The notes under the pieces were generated by a model. That model was not told the origin of the DNA. It made no database searches and saw only the letters and a program-made list of their open reading frames with translations. Below, piece after piece: positions 18,356 through 27,370 of a stretch of 64,000 nt of DNA. The stretch spans positions 7,407,001-7,471,000 of the forward strand of contig NZ_OX419519.1 of assembly GCF_948472415.1 (NCBI RefSeq), written 5' to 3'. This stretch comes from Kitasatospora fiedleri. Lineage in GTDB: Bacteria > Actinomycetota > Actinomycetes > Streptomycetales > Streptomycetaceae. Both the position numbers and the translations under genes were made by a program. Position 1 is the first letter of the stretch. Each line of letters starts with the position of its first letter.

Positions 18356-19236
18356 ATGCGCCTGACGTGGGACTGGATGAGCCCCGTGGTGACCGTGCCG
18401 TACGTGCCCACCCTCGGACCGGTCCACCCCGACGCCCTCACCCCCGAGCTGTTCGCCGACGTCATCGGTCTCGCCGGAACGGGCCGCTTCCTCGCCCACG
18501 ACAAGGACCGCCGCTGGTCGGACACCAAGGACGAGACGGCCCTGCCGCTCGACATCGTCCACCGCCCCGGCCTCACCCTCATCCCGACGCTCTCCACCCA
18601 CGGCACCCGCACCCTCAAGGTCCACCTCTACGGCAACCCGACAGGAGGCCACCAGGAGGCCACCGACCTCGCCGCGAAGCTCGCCGCCACCTACAGCGCC
18701 GCCAAGACCCGCGTCCTGTTCTTCCAGGCCCCCGGCCGGGCGGCCCGCACCGCCGCCGGGCCTGCACCCGCGTCCAGCTCCGCGAGTTCACCCCCGACCG
18801 GCCCGGCCTCACCCAGTCGGACGCCGCGCGGTCACTGGAGGACCACCCGCAGGTCGTACGGGCGACGTTCGCCGACTTCGCGGACGCGCTGGCCGGTGAC
18901 GGCTTCGCCTTCCTCCACTCCCGCATGCAGACCGGCACTGTCGGCCCCGTCCTGGTCGCCGTCGCCGGAAGCCGGGTCATCGGGGCGATCGGCCCGATGG
19001 AGACCCTGCCCGATCCCGTCGGCCGCACCCGGCTGCTGCCGCAGTACTTCGGCGTGCTGCCCGACCACCGCGGCCACGGCCACGGCCGAGCGCTCTGGCG
19101 GGCCGCCATGCACTGGGGCCACACCCACAGTGCCGACTACCAGCTCCTGCAGACCGAGATCGGCGGCCCCTCCGACACGCTCTGCCGCTCCGAAGGACTC
19201 ACCGACCTCGGCCTGGTCCGCACCGTCACCGCCTGA
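18356..19236 (+). CDS. GNAT-type acetyltransferase with N-terminal extension, apparent -1 frameshift
   Basis: The first ~130 residues (MRLTWDWMSPVVTVPYVPTL to KTRVLFFQ) have no family I recognise. After a frameshift in 18731-18762 (GGGCC and neighbouring C/G runs) the second part reads TRVQLREFTPDRPGLTQSD and contains a GNAT fold, including FGVLPDHRGHGHGRALWRAAM (R-x-x-G-x-G loop split by the usual helix). The shift direction is one missing base, as in other genes of this window. It is placed after the RiPP terminator, so a role in that pathway is possible but not indicated. Two separate genes is an alternative, as the second part lacks a clear ribosome binding site. Confidence 0.7.
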
Positions 19237-19264
19237 CCCGGCGTCACGAGTACCGGAAGCAATC

Positions 19265-21364
19265 TCAGGCCGCGACGGCCGCGACGGGCGCGACGGCCTC
19301 GACGGGCGCTGCGGGCAGGTGTTCGGTGGGCAGGTGTTCGGCGAGCAGGGTGGCGAACTGTTCGGGGTCGAGGACGCGGATGCCGAGTTCTTCGGCCTTG
19401 GCGCGCTTGGAGCCGGCCTTCTCGCCCGCGACCAGGAGGGTGGTGCGCTTGGAGACGGAGGAGGACGCCTTGCCGCCGGCGCGTTCGATCAGTTCGTTCA
19501 TCTCGTTGCGGGAGAGCGCCGCCAGGGGGCCGGTCATGCTGCCCGTCACCACCACGGCCTCGCCGGTCAGCGGGCCGGTGGCCGGGGCAGCGGCACCTTC
19601 GGCGGGGACGGGCGCGGCGGGCGCGGTCGGGGTGGTGACCTGGGTGCCCACGCCGAGGTCGGCCAGGCGGTCCAACAGGGCGGACAGTTCGGCGAGTTCG
19701 GAGACCACCAGGCGGGCCTTCTCCGGGCCGATGCCGTCCACGGCGGCCAGGGCCTCGGCGTCCGCCGACCGGATGGCCGCCATCGAGCCGAAGTGCGCGG
19801 CGATCCGCCGCGACATGCTGCGCCCGGTGCCGCGCACGCCCAGGGCGCACAGGACGCGGTTCAGCGGGCGGGTGCGGGCGGTGGCGATCGCGGCGAGCAG
19901 GTTGTCGGTGCTCGTGGTGCCCATCCGCTCCAGGGAGAGGAGTTGCTCGCGGGTCAGGGTGAACAGGTCGGCGAGGTCGGTGACCAGCCCGGCCGCCACC
20001 AGCTGCACCGCCCGGGTCGAGCCCAGGCCCTCGATGTCCAGTTGGTCGCGGCCCGCCGCGTAGATGATCGACGCCACCGCCTGGCAGTCGCGGCCCCGCA
20101 CGCAGCGCCAGCGCTGCTCGCCGGTGTCGATCCCCTCCCCGCAGCGCGGGCAGGCGGCGGGGAAGACGATCGGCCGCTCCGCGCCGGTGCGCTCCTCCAC
20201 CAGCGGGGCCTCGACCCGCGGGATCACGTCCCCCGCCCGGTGCACGAAGACCCGGTCGCCCAGCATCAGCCCGCGGCGGGTGATGTCGGCGGGGTTGTGG
20301 AGGGTGGCGTAGGTGACGGTGACGCCGTCGATGACCACCGGCTCCAGGACGGCGCGCGGCGCGATGATGCCGGTGCGGCCCACCGCCCACTCCACCTCCA
20401 GCAGCCGGGTCACCTTGTGCTCCGCCGCGAGCTTGCGGGCCACCGCCCACCGCGGGGCCCGGGAGCCGGAGCCGGCCTGCCGCTGGTCCGCGGCCGCGTC
20501 GGCCTTCACCACCACGCCGTCGATGCCGAACGGCAGCGCGCCGCGCAGCGCGGTGATCCCGGCGATCCGCTCCCGGACCTGCTCGATCGTCTCGCAGCGC
20601 ACCGGGGCGGCGGCCGTGCCGGCGGCGGTGTTCGCGCCGAGCCCGGCCAGGGACTCCAGCAGGGCGCTGTGGCCCAGCTCCTCGTCCAGGCCGATCGCGC
20701 CGTAGGCGAAGAACGTCAGCTCGATCCGGTACGGGCGGCCCTTGGCCCGCAGCGTCCCGGCCGCGCCGCTGCGCGGGTGGGCGAACGGGGCGGCCTCGTG
20801 CGCGAGCCGGATTCGGTTGGCCTCCTCGAACTGGGCCGACGTCAGCAGCACCTCGCCGCGCAGCTCCACGTCCAGCGGGCGGGTGAGCACGGCGGGCAGG
20901 CCCAGGACGGCGTCGGCGGCGTGCGTGATGTCCTCGCCCGCCAGGCCGTCGCCCCGGGTCAGCACCTGCCGGAGCCGCCCACCCCGGTAGCGGGCGGCGA
21001 CGGCCAGCCCGTCCAGCTTCGGCTCCACGCACCACCCGGCCACCGCCCGGCCCAGCCGCCGCTCCAGGCCCGCGGCCCAGTCGGCCAGCCCCGCGTCGTC
21101 GAACACGTTGTCCAGCGACAGCATCGGCACGCCGTGCGGCACGTCGCCCACCACCGCGCCGCCCGCGACCTTCCCGGTCGGCGACTCCGGCAGCACCTCG
21201 TCCGGATGCGCCTGCTCGTAGGCCGCGATCGCCCGCACCAGCGCGTCGTACTCGTCGTCCCCGAGCGGGGTCGCCCCGTCCCCGTAGTAGGCGGCGGCGG
21301 CCCGCGCGGCGGTGGCAACGGCGTCGGCGTAGTCGCCGGAAGAGAGCGGAGCGGCGTTGTTCAT
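19265..21364 (-). CDS. ligA: NAD-dependent DNA ligase
   Basis: The 699-residue protein has the adenylation domain with catalytic K116 in VEPKLDGLAVAA, the OB fold, a four-Cys zinc finger (CPRCGE to CVRGRDC), HhH repeats and a C-terminal BRCT domain. ATG 21364 is preferred over the ATG at 21373 because the GGAAGG site is correctly spaced for it. The motif KLDG in place of the more usual KIDG, the short divergent N-terminus and the Ala/Pro-rich linker before BRCT suggest it may be a second ligase paralogue rather than the essential housekeeping copy. It converges with the GNAT gene (28-bp gap). Confidence 0.93.
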   Translation of the reverse strand: MNNAAPLSSGDYADAVATAARAAAAYYGDGATPLGDDEYDALVRAIAAYEQAHPDEVLPESPTGKVAGGAVVGDVPHGVPMLSLDNVFDDAGLADWAAGLERRLGRAVAGWCVEPKLDGLAVAARYRGGRLRQVLTRGDGLAGEDITHAADAVLGLPAVLTRPLDVELRGEVLLTSAQFEEANRIRLAHEAAPFAHPRSGAAGTLRAKGRPYRIELTFFAYGAIGLDEELGHSALLESLAGLGANTAAGTAAAPVRCETIEQVRERIAGITALRGALPFGIDGVVVKADAAADQRQAGSGSRAPRWAVARKLAAEHKVTRLLEVEWAVGRTGIIAPRAVLEPVVIDGVTVTYATLHNPADITRRGLMLGDRVFVHRAGDVIPRVEAPLVEERTGAERPIVFPAACPRCGEGIDTGEQRWRCVRGRDCQAVASIIYAAGRDQLDIEGLGSTRAVQLVAAGLVTDLADLFTLTREQLLSLERMGTTSTDNLLAAIATARTRPLNRVLCALGVRGTGRSMSRRIAAHFGSMAAIRSADAEALAAVDGIGPEKARLVVSELAELSALLDRLADLGVGTQVTTPTAPAAPVPAEGAAAPATGPLTGEAVVVTGSMTGPLAALSRNEMNELIERAGGKASSSVSKRTTLLVAGEKAGSKRAKAEELGIRVLDPEQFATLLAEHLPTEHLPAAPVEAVAPVAAVAA

Positions 21365-21522
21365 GACCGTCATCCTTCCGTTCCGCACTGACAACCGACC
21401 GCCTCCGACCGGACCGCCTGACGCCCCGTCAGCGACGGGTGAAACCCGTTCGGGCGAGAGTGGGATCGCGGAAGCGGGGAAGGCACGCCGAGCGACCCCC
21501 GCGAGACCCAGGAGCCACTGAC

Positions 21523-22974
21523 GTGACAGCACCGCCCACCACCGCCTCCCGCGCCGACGACCGGCCGGTCCTCCTCGTCCTGTTCGGGGCGACCGGGGAC
21601 CTCGCGCGCCGGATGCTCTTCCCCGCGCTGTTCGAACTGTGGGAGCGCGGCCTCCTCCCGGACCGGTTCGAGGTGATCGGCTCGGGCCGCCACTCGCCCG
21701 GCACCGACCAGGACTTCCGCCACGACGTCGTGGCGGCGGTCGCCGACTCCGCGGACGGCGCCGACCGCGCGGCGCTGGAACGGTTCGCCGAACGGATCCG
21801 GTTCGCCACCGCCTCCGCCGAGGACGGCTCCGGGCTCGCGGCGGCCGTGCAGCAGCGCCGCGCCGCGCTCGGCGAGGGCTGCCGGACCTTCCTCTACCTC
21901 TCCGTGCCGCCCGGGCAGGCGGACGGCATGCTGCGGATGACGGACCGCGAGGGCATCGCCCGGGACGCGACCCTGATGGTGGAGAAGCCCGTCGGCGAGG
22001 ACGTCGACACCGCCCGCGCGCTCAACGCGCTGCTGGCCACCCTCGCCCCCGAGGAACGCGTCCTGCGGGTCGACCACTTCCTCGCCAAGGAGTCGGTGCG
22101 CTCCCTGCTGGCCCTGCGCACCGCCAACCCCTGGCTCGCCGGGTCGTGGGACGCCCGGCATATCGCCTCGGTGCTCATCGACGTCCCGGAGAAGATCGAC
22201 ATCGAGGGCCGGGCCGCCTTCATGGAACGCACCGGCACCTTCCGCGACATGATCCCCACCCACCTGTGCCAGGCACTGGCCGCCGCGGCGATGGAACCGC
22301 CCTCCTCCGACGACCCGGAGGCGGAACGCGCCGCCCGGCTCCGGCTGTTCGAGCAGACCAGGCCCTTCGACCCGGCCCGGACGGTGTTCGGCCAGTACGA
22401 GGGCTACCGGGAGGAGGACGGGGTGGCCGCCGACTCGACCACCGAGACCTTCGCCGCCGTCGAGGTCCGGATCGACAACCCGCGCTGGCAGGGCGTCCCC
22501 TTCCTGCTGCGCACCGGCAAGGCCCTGGACTCCGCCGACCACCGGCTCACCGTCCGCTTCCGCCCGACGGCGGACGGGGACGGGGACGGGGACCGGACCA
22601 AGGGCGAGGCCGGCACCGAGCTGGTGGTGGGCCTGAGCGCCACGGCGGACGTCCGGTTCGGCGTCCGGCTCAGCCGCCCCGGCCCCCGGCCCGGACTGGT
22701 GGACGGGGTGCTGGGCCTGGAGCCGCTGCCCGGCGCCGACGCCTCCCTCGGCGCCTACGCGCAGGTCTTCCACCACGCGCTGAGCGGCGACCACCGGGTG
22801 TTCACCACCGCCGCCGAGGTCGAACGGCTCTGGGAGCTCGCCGCACCGGTCCTCGCCGACCCGCCGCCCGCCGTCCGCTACCCCCGGGGCTCGTCCGGAC
22901 CGGAGGTGCCGGGGATGGCGGGGGTGCCGGAGGTGCCGGAGGTGGCGGACCCGGCGTCGGACCGCGCGGGCTGA
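21523..22974 (+). CDS. zwf: Glucose-6-phosphate dehydrogenase
   Basis: The 483-residue enzyme catalyses the first step of the oxidative pentose phosphate pathway (glucose 6-phosphate to 6-phosphogluconolactone, producing NADPH). It shows the nucleotide-binding GATGDLARRMLFPALFEL, EKPVGED, and the active-site RVDHFLAKESV. GTG 21523 follows GGAG by about 8 bases. It lies divergent from ligA and not beside the usual tal/pgi/opcA genes, so it may be a secondary isozyme. The last 35 residues are a Val-Pro-Glu-rich tail. Confidence 0.93.
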   Translation: MTAPPTTASRADDRPVLLVLFGATGDLARRMLFPALFELWERGLLPDRFEVIGSGRHSPGTDQDFRHDVVAAVADSADGADRAALERFAERIRFATASAEDGSGLAAAVQQRRAALGEGCRTFLYLSVPPGQADGMLRMTDREGIARDATLMVEKPVGEDVDTARALNALLATLAPEERVLRVDHFLAKESVRSLLALRTANPWLAGSWDARHIASVLIDVPEKIDIEGRAAFMERTGTFRDMIPTHLCQALAAAAMEPPSSDDPEAERAARLRLFEQTRPFDPARTVFGQYEGYREEDGVAADSTTETFAAVEVRIDNPRWQGVPFLLRTGKALDSADHRLTVRFRPTADGDGDGDRTKGEAGTELVVGLSATADVRFGVRLSRPGPRPGLVDGVLGLEPLPGADASLGAYAQVFHHALSGDHRVFTTAAEVERLWELAAPVLADPPPAVRYPRGSSGPEVPGMAGVPEVPEVADPASDRAG

Positions 22975-23008
22975 GCGCGCGGGCCGGGCGTGCGGCGCCC
23001 GCGGCCGG

Positions 23009-24388
23009 TCAGTGGCCGGTCGCGGGCAGGTCGCGCAGCGCGTTCTCCACGACCTCGGTCAGCGCCGGGTGGATCCACAGCGGGCCGTCGGCGAGTTCGC
23101 CGGCCGTCATGCCGGTGGTGAGGGCGACCACCAGGGGCTGGATCAGGGTGGCGGCCTGCGGGCCGAGGATGTGCGCGCCGAGCAGCCGTCCGGTCCGGCG
23201 GTCGGCGAGCACCTTGCAAAAGCCCTCGGTGTCCTCCAGCGCCCAGCCGTAGGCCACGTCGGCGTACCGGTGCACGGCGACGGCCGGGTCGAGCCCCTGC
23301 TCGCGGGCCTGCCGCTCGGTGAGGCCGACCTGGGCGATCTGCGGGCGGGTGAAGACGGCGGAGGGCACCGCCCCGTAGTCCATGGACCGCTCCTCGCCCG
23401 GGTGCAGCAGGTTGTGCGCGACGATCCGGGCCTCGCGGTTGGCGACGTGCTTGAGCGGGACGGGCGTGGCGATGTCGCCGAGCGCCCACACCCCGTCGGC
23501 GGTGGTGCGCAGCTGGGCGTCGACGGTGATCCGGCCGTCCTCCCCGGTGGCGACGCCGGCCCGGTCGAGGTCGAGCAGGTCGCTGTTGGGGCGGCGCCCG
23601 ACGGCCACCAGCAGGGTGTCGGCGCGCAGTTCGGCGCCGTCGTCCAGGGTCAGCCGCAGGTCGCCGGGGCGGCCGGTGACGGCGGTCAGTTCACGGCCCA
23701 GCCGCAGGTCCCAGTGCCCGCGCATCGCCTCGGTGAAGGCGGCGGACACCGCCTCGTCCTGCTGCTTCCCGAGCAGCCGGTCCTCCTTCTCCACCACGGT
23801 GACGTGGCTGCCCGCGGAGCGGAAGACGTGCGCCAGCTCGGCGGCGATGTAGCCGCCGCCGAGCACCACCAGCCGGGCGGGCGGCTCGGGCAGGCGCATC
23901 ACGGTGTCGGAGGTCTCGTAGGGCAGGCCGGAGGACGCCACCACGGGCGGGACGACGGGGCGGCCGCCGGCCGCGATGACGATCCGGTCGGCGGTCAGCT
24001 CCAGCGGACCGTCGGCGGTGTCCACGGTGAGCCGGCGCGGCCCGGTGAACCGGGCCAGGCCCCGGTGGACGGTGGTGTTCGCGGCGTCCCGGCGGTCCTG
24101 CTCGCCCTCGGCGGACGCCGCGTCCAGCCGGCCGAAGACCCGGTCCCGGACCTCGGGCCAGCGCACCTCCCGCAGCCGCGCGTCCACGTCGTGCCGCCCG
24201 GCGTCCCGGACGGTGTCGGCGACGTCGGCGGTGACGGCGAGCATCTTGCTGGGGATGCAGCCCGCGTTGAGGCAGGTGCCCCCGAACGGGCCGGCGGAGA
24301 CGACGGCGACGTCCAGGTCGGCGAAGCGGTCGTCGAGGAGGAGGTTGCCCGAGCCGGCCCCGAGGACCAGGAGATCGTGATGGCGCAT
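23009..24388 (-). CDS. mtr: Mycothione reductase
   Basis: The 459-residue flavoprotein disulfide reductase has the FAD-binding GAGSGN, the redox-active GTCLNAGCIPSK (C39, C44), the NADPH-binding VVLGGGYIAAELAH and the C-terminal WIHPALTEVVENAL that carries the catalytic His and is characteristic of mycothione reductases. It keeps mycothiol reduced. ATG 24388 gives a leader of only a few bases from the candidate promoter listed. It is divergent from dps, forming an oxidative-stress pair. Confidence 0.88.
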   Translation of the reverse strand: MRHHDLLVLGAGSGNLLLDDRFADLDVAVVSAGPFGGTCLNAGCIPSKMLAVTADVADTVRDAGRHDVDARLREVRWPEVRDRVFGRLDAASAEGEQDRRDAANTTVHRGLARFTGPRRLTVDTADGPLELTADRIVIAAGGRPVVPPVVASSGLPYETSDTVMRLPEPPARLVVLGGGYIAAELAHVFRSAGSHVTVVEKEDRLLGKQQDEAVSAAFTEAMRGHWDLRLGRELTAVTGRPGDLRLTLDDGAELRADTLLVAVGRRPNSDLLDLDRAGVATGEDGRITVDAQLRTTADGVWALGDIATPVPLKHVANREARIVAHNLLHPGEERSMDYGAVPSAVFTRPQIAQVGLTERQAREQGLDPAVAVHRYADVAYGWALEDTEGFCKVLADRRTGRLLGAHILGPQAATLIQPLVVALTTGMTAGELADGPLWIHPALTEVVENALRDLPATGH

Positions 24389-24399
24389 GTTCGGAACGT

Positions 24400-24423
24400 A
24401 ACCGTTTCCCGGCGGACCATTCC
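24400..24423 (-). promoter_or_regulatory. Candidate SigR-like promoter of mtr
   Basis: On the minus strand GGAAT (24423-24419) and GTT (24402-24400) are separated by 16 bases, immediately upstream of mtr. The thiol-stress sigma factor SigR of Streptomyces uses GGAAT and GTT elements, usually with slightly wider spacing. The proposed start would make the mRNA nearly leaderless. Confidence 0.35.
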
Positions 24424-24601
24424 GGACGCCGGTCCGGACGGGTGCCACCCGGAGGCTTCTCCCCGGGCCGGTGGGCCCGTCCGGCGGGCGGACGGAGGAG
24501 ATGTTCACCCGTTCGGCGCATCCGCACCCATGAGTCGCGCGGAATGGGGGAGGCGTGAGTCAGCACCGTGCAGAACGACATCCCGATGAGGAGAACCCGC
24601 C

Positions 24602-25195
24602 ATGGCCCGCACCGTCAACCGTGACGCCAACCGCCCCGCCTACACCGTCCCCGGCCTGACCACCGAACAGGGCGCGGAGCTGATCGTCACGCTGCAGGAG
24701 CGGCTGAACGCGCTGAACGACCTGCACCTGACCCTCAAGCACATCCACTGGAACGTGGTCGGCCCGCACTTCATCGCCGTCCACAAGATGCTCGACCCCC
24801 AGGTCGACCGGGTGCGCCTGATGGCGGACGACGTCGCCGAGCGGATCGCCACCCTGGGCGGCGTCGCGCACGGCACCCCCGGCCGACTCGTCGCCGACCG
24901 CAGCTGGGACGACTACAGCGTCGGCCGGGCCGACGCCATCGCCCACCTCGGGGCCCTCGACCTGGTCTACACCGGCGTCATCACCGACCTGCGCAACGCC
25001 GTCGAGCAGGCCGGCAAGATCGACCCCGCCACCGAGGACCTGCTCATCGAGCAGCTGCGCGACCTCGAGCAGTACCAGTGGTTCGTCCGCGCCCACCTGG
25101 AGAGTTCCAGCGGCACCCTCGCCACGGCGGACGCCCCCACCGAGGCGCGGGCCGCGAAGAAGGCCGTCCGCAAGAGCGGCAAGTCCGCGGGCTGA
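24602..25195 (+). CDS. dps: Dps-family ferritin-like DNA-binding protein
   Basis: The 197-residue protein has the Dps four-helix bundle with ferroxidase-type residues in LKHIHWNVVGPHFIAVHKMLD and DDVAERIATLGG. It would oxidise and store iron and protect DNA from peroxide. A Lys/Arg-rich C-terminal tail (ARAAKKAVRKSGKSAG) probably binds DNA. ATG 24602 follows GAGGAGA. Confidence 0.93.
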   Translation: MARTVNRDANRPAYTVPGLTTEQGAELIVTLQERLNALNDLHLTLKHIHWNVVGPHFIAVHKMLDPQVDRVRLMADDVAERIATLGGVAHGTPGRLVADRSWDDYSVGRADAIAHLGALDLVYTGVITDLRNAVEQAGKIDPATEDLLIEQLRDLEQYQWFVRAHLESSSGTLATADAPTEARAAKKAVRKSGKSAG

Positions 25196-25214
25196 CCGCG
25201 CCGCACACCCGGCT

Positions 25215-25251
25215 CGAAGGCCGCCCCCGCTCCGGCGGGAGGCGGCCTTCG
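25215..25251. terminator. Bidirectional terminator between dps and bioD
   Basis: An imperfect inverted repeat (arms 25215-25230 and 25235-25251, 11 paired bases at the base, then a one-base bulge) lies between the convergent stops of dps and bioD. Confidence 0.7.
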
Positions 25252-25266
25252 GCGGGCCCGGGCCCG

Positions 25267-25998
25267 TCAGGCGGGGCGGTGCGCGGTCGCGAACGCCGCC
25301 GCGTCCCAGGTGCCGCCCAGGGCGGGGGCGAGGGCGGCGGTGGCGAAGGGGCGGAAGGTGGCGGGGGTGTGGGCGGCGGCGCCGGCGGGGAGGGCGCCGA
25401 GGAGGGGGGCGCCGGCGGCGGTGGGGAGGTCGGCGAGGTTGCAGCGGGTGGCGAGGTCGGGGGCGGCGGGCCAGCAGCCGATGACGACGCCGCGCAGCGG
25501 GAGGCCGCGGTGGCGCAGCGCCTCGACGGTGAGCGCGGTGGCGTTCAGGGTGCCCAGGCCGGCCGCTGCGACGAGCAGGAACCCGACGTCCAGGCCCAGG
25601 TCGCGGCAGGCCAGCGCGTGGTCGGCGAGGGTGCGGCCCCGCTCGTCGTAGCGCACCAGCAGCCCGCCCGCGCCCTCGACCAGGACGGTGCGGTGCCCGG
25701 CGGCGAGCTCGGCGACCGTCTTGGCGACGTCCTCGGGCGCGAGGGGCGGCAGCCCGGCCCGGCGGGCCGCCGTCTCGGGAGCGAGCGGCTCCGGGTAGCG
25801 GGCCAGCTCGACCGCGTGCACCAGCGGCCCGGCCAGCCGGGCGACCTCGTGCACGTCCCCCGGCTCGTCGGGCCCAAGACCGGTCTGGCCGGGCTTGAGC
25901 ACCGCCACCGGCTCCGGGCACAGCGCGGCGACGGCGGCGGTGGTCAGGGTCTTGCCGACCTCGGTGCCGGTGCCGGTGACGAACAGGACGGTGGACAT
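25267..25998 (-). CDS. bioD: Dethiobiotin synthetase
   Basis: The 243-residue enzyme closes the ureido ring of 7,8-diaminopelargonic acid with ATP and CO2. The P-loop GTGTEVGKT (residues 9-17) and VLVEGAGGLLVRYDE are diagnostic. It is the third gene of the bioB-bioA-bioD operon, starting 10 bases after the bioA stop. Confidence 0.95.
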   Translation of the reverse strand: MSTVLFVTGTGTEVGKTLTTAAVAALCPEPVAVLKPGQTGLGPDEPGDVHEVARLAGPLVHAVELARYPEPLAPETAARRAGLPPLAPEDVAKTVAELAAGHRTVLVEGAGGLLVRYDERGRTLADHALACRDLGLDVGFLLVAAAGLGTLNATALTVEALRHRGLPLRGVVIGCWPAAPDLATRCNLADLPTAAGAPLLGALPAGAAAHTPATFRPFATAALAPALGGTWDAAAFATAHRPA

Positions 25999-26008
25999 GG
26001 CGCGGTTC

Positions 26009-27370
26009 CTAGCGGTCGGAGCGGTCGGAGCGGTCGGAGTGATGGGCGCGGTGGGCGCGGGTGGAGGCGGTGGCCGCCGCGGCGATCGCCCGGCCGATCG
26101 CGGCCAGGTCCTCGTCCGGGGTGACGAACGGCGGCATGGTGTAGATCAGGTCGCGGAACGGCCGCAGCCACACGCCCTGCCCGGCCGCCGCCTCGGTCGC
26201 CGCGGCCATGTCCACGGGCGCGTCCAACTGCACCACGCCGATCGCGCCGAGCACCCGGACGTCCGCGACCCCGGGCCGTCCGGCGCACGGGGCGAGCGCG
26301 GTGCGCAGCGCGGACTCGATCCGCCCGACCTCGCCGCGCCAGTCCTGCCGCAGCAGCAGGTCGATCGAGGCGTTGGCGACCGCCGCCGCCAGCGGGTTGC
26401 CCATGAAGGTCGGGCCGTGCGCCAGCACCGGGACCTCGCCGCGCGAGATGCCCTCGGCGACCCGGCCGGTGCACAGCGTCGCGGCCAGCGTCAGGTAGCC
26501 GCCGGTCAGCGCCTTGCCCAGGCACATCACGTCCGGCGAGACGCCCGCGTGGTCGGCGGCGAACAGTTCGCCGGTGCGGCCGAAGCCGGTGGCGATCTCG
26601 TCGAAGACCAGCAGCACGTCGTGCGCGTCGCACAACTCCCGCAGCGCGCGCAGGTACGCGGGCGAGTGGAAGCGCATCCCGCCCGCGCCCTGGACCACCG
26701 GCTCGACGATCACGGCGGCCAGCTCGCCCGCGTGCCGCCCGATCAGCTCGGCCAGGTGCGCGAGGTACGCCGGGTCGGCCGGGGCGTCGTACCCGGCGGG
26801 CGGCTCGGCGGCGAACAGCTGCCGGGGCAGCACCCCGCCCCACAGGTGGTGCATCCCGCCCTCGGGGTCGCACACCGACATCGGGTGGAAGGTGTCGCCG
26901 TGGTAGCCGCCGCGCCAGGTCAGCACCCGGTGCTTCTCCGGCCGGCCGAGCGAGCGCCAGTACTGCAGGCACATCTTCAGCGCGACCTCGACCGCCACCG
27001 AACCGGAGTCGGCGAGGAAGACGTGCTGCAACGGCTCCGGCGTCAACTCGACCAGTTTCACCGCCAGTTCGACGGCCGGACGGTGGGTGAGGCCGCCGAA
27101 CATCACGTGGCTCATCGAGTCGAGCTGCCCGCGCACCGCCGCGTCCAGCTCGGGGTGCCGGTAGCCGTGGATCGCCGCCCACCAGGACGACATGCCGTCG
27201 ACCAACTCCCGGTGCCCGCCGACCGGTTCGGCCAGCCGCAGGCGCACGCCCGCGGCCGACTCCACCACGAGGGGCTGGACCGTTCCCGGCATCGGACCGT
27301 ACGGGTGCCAGACGTGCGCCCGGTCCAGTGCGAGCAGCCGGGCGGCGTCCGGGGTGTGCTGACGGTCCAT
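26009..27370 (-). CDS. bioA: Adenosylmethionine-8-amino-7-oxononanoate aminotransferase
   Basis: The 453-residue PLP enzyme makes 7,8-diaminopelargonic acid. It shows HVWHPYGPM near the N-terminus, the glycine-rich ADSGSVAVEVALKM, VFDEIATGFGRTG and the PLP lysine in CLGKALTGGYL. The ATG overlaps the bioB stop by one base (TGATG). The C-terminus ends in a threefold Ser-Asp-Arg repeat, from three copies of a 9-bp word at 26011-26037. Confidence 0.95.
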   Translation of the reverse strand: MDRQHTPDAARLLALDRAHVWHPYGPMPGTVQPLVVESAAGVRLRLAEPVGGHRELVDGMSSWWAAIHGYRHPELDAAVRGQLDSMSHVMFGGLTHRPAVELAVKLVELTPEPLQHVFLADSGSVAVEVALKMCLQYWRSLGRPEKHRVLTWRGGYHGDTFHPMSVCDPEGGMHHLWGGVLPRQLFAAEPPAGYDAPADPAYLAHLAELIGRHAGELAAVIVEPVVQGAGGMRFHSPAYLRALRELCDAHDVLLVFDEIATGFGRTGELFAADHAGVSPDVMCLGKALTGGYLTLAATLCTGRVAEGISRGEVPVLAHGPTFMGNPLAAAVANASIDLLLRQDWRGEVGRIESALRTALAPCAGRPGVADVRVLGAIGVVQLDAPVDMAAATEAAAGQGVWLRPFRDLIYTMPPFVTPDEDLAAIGRAIAAAATASTRAHRAHHSDRSDRSDR

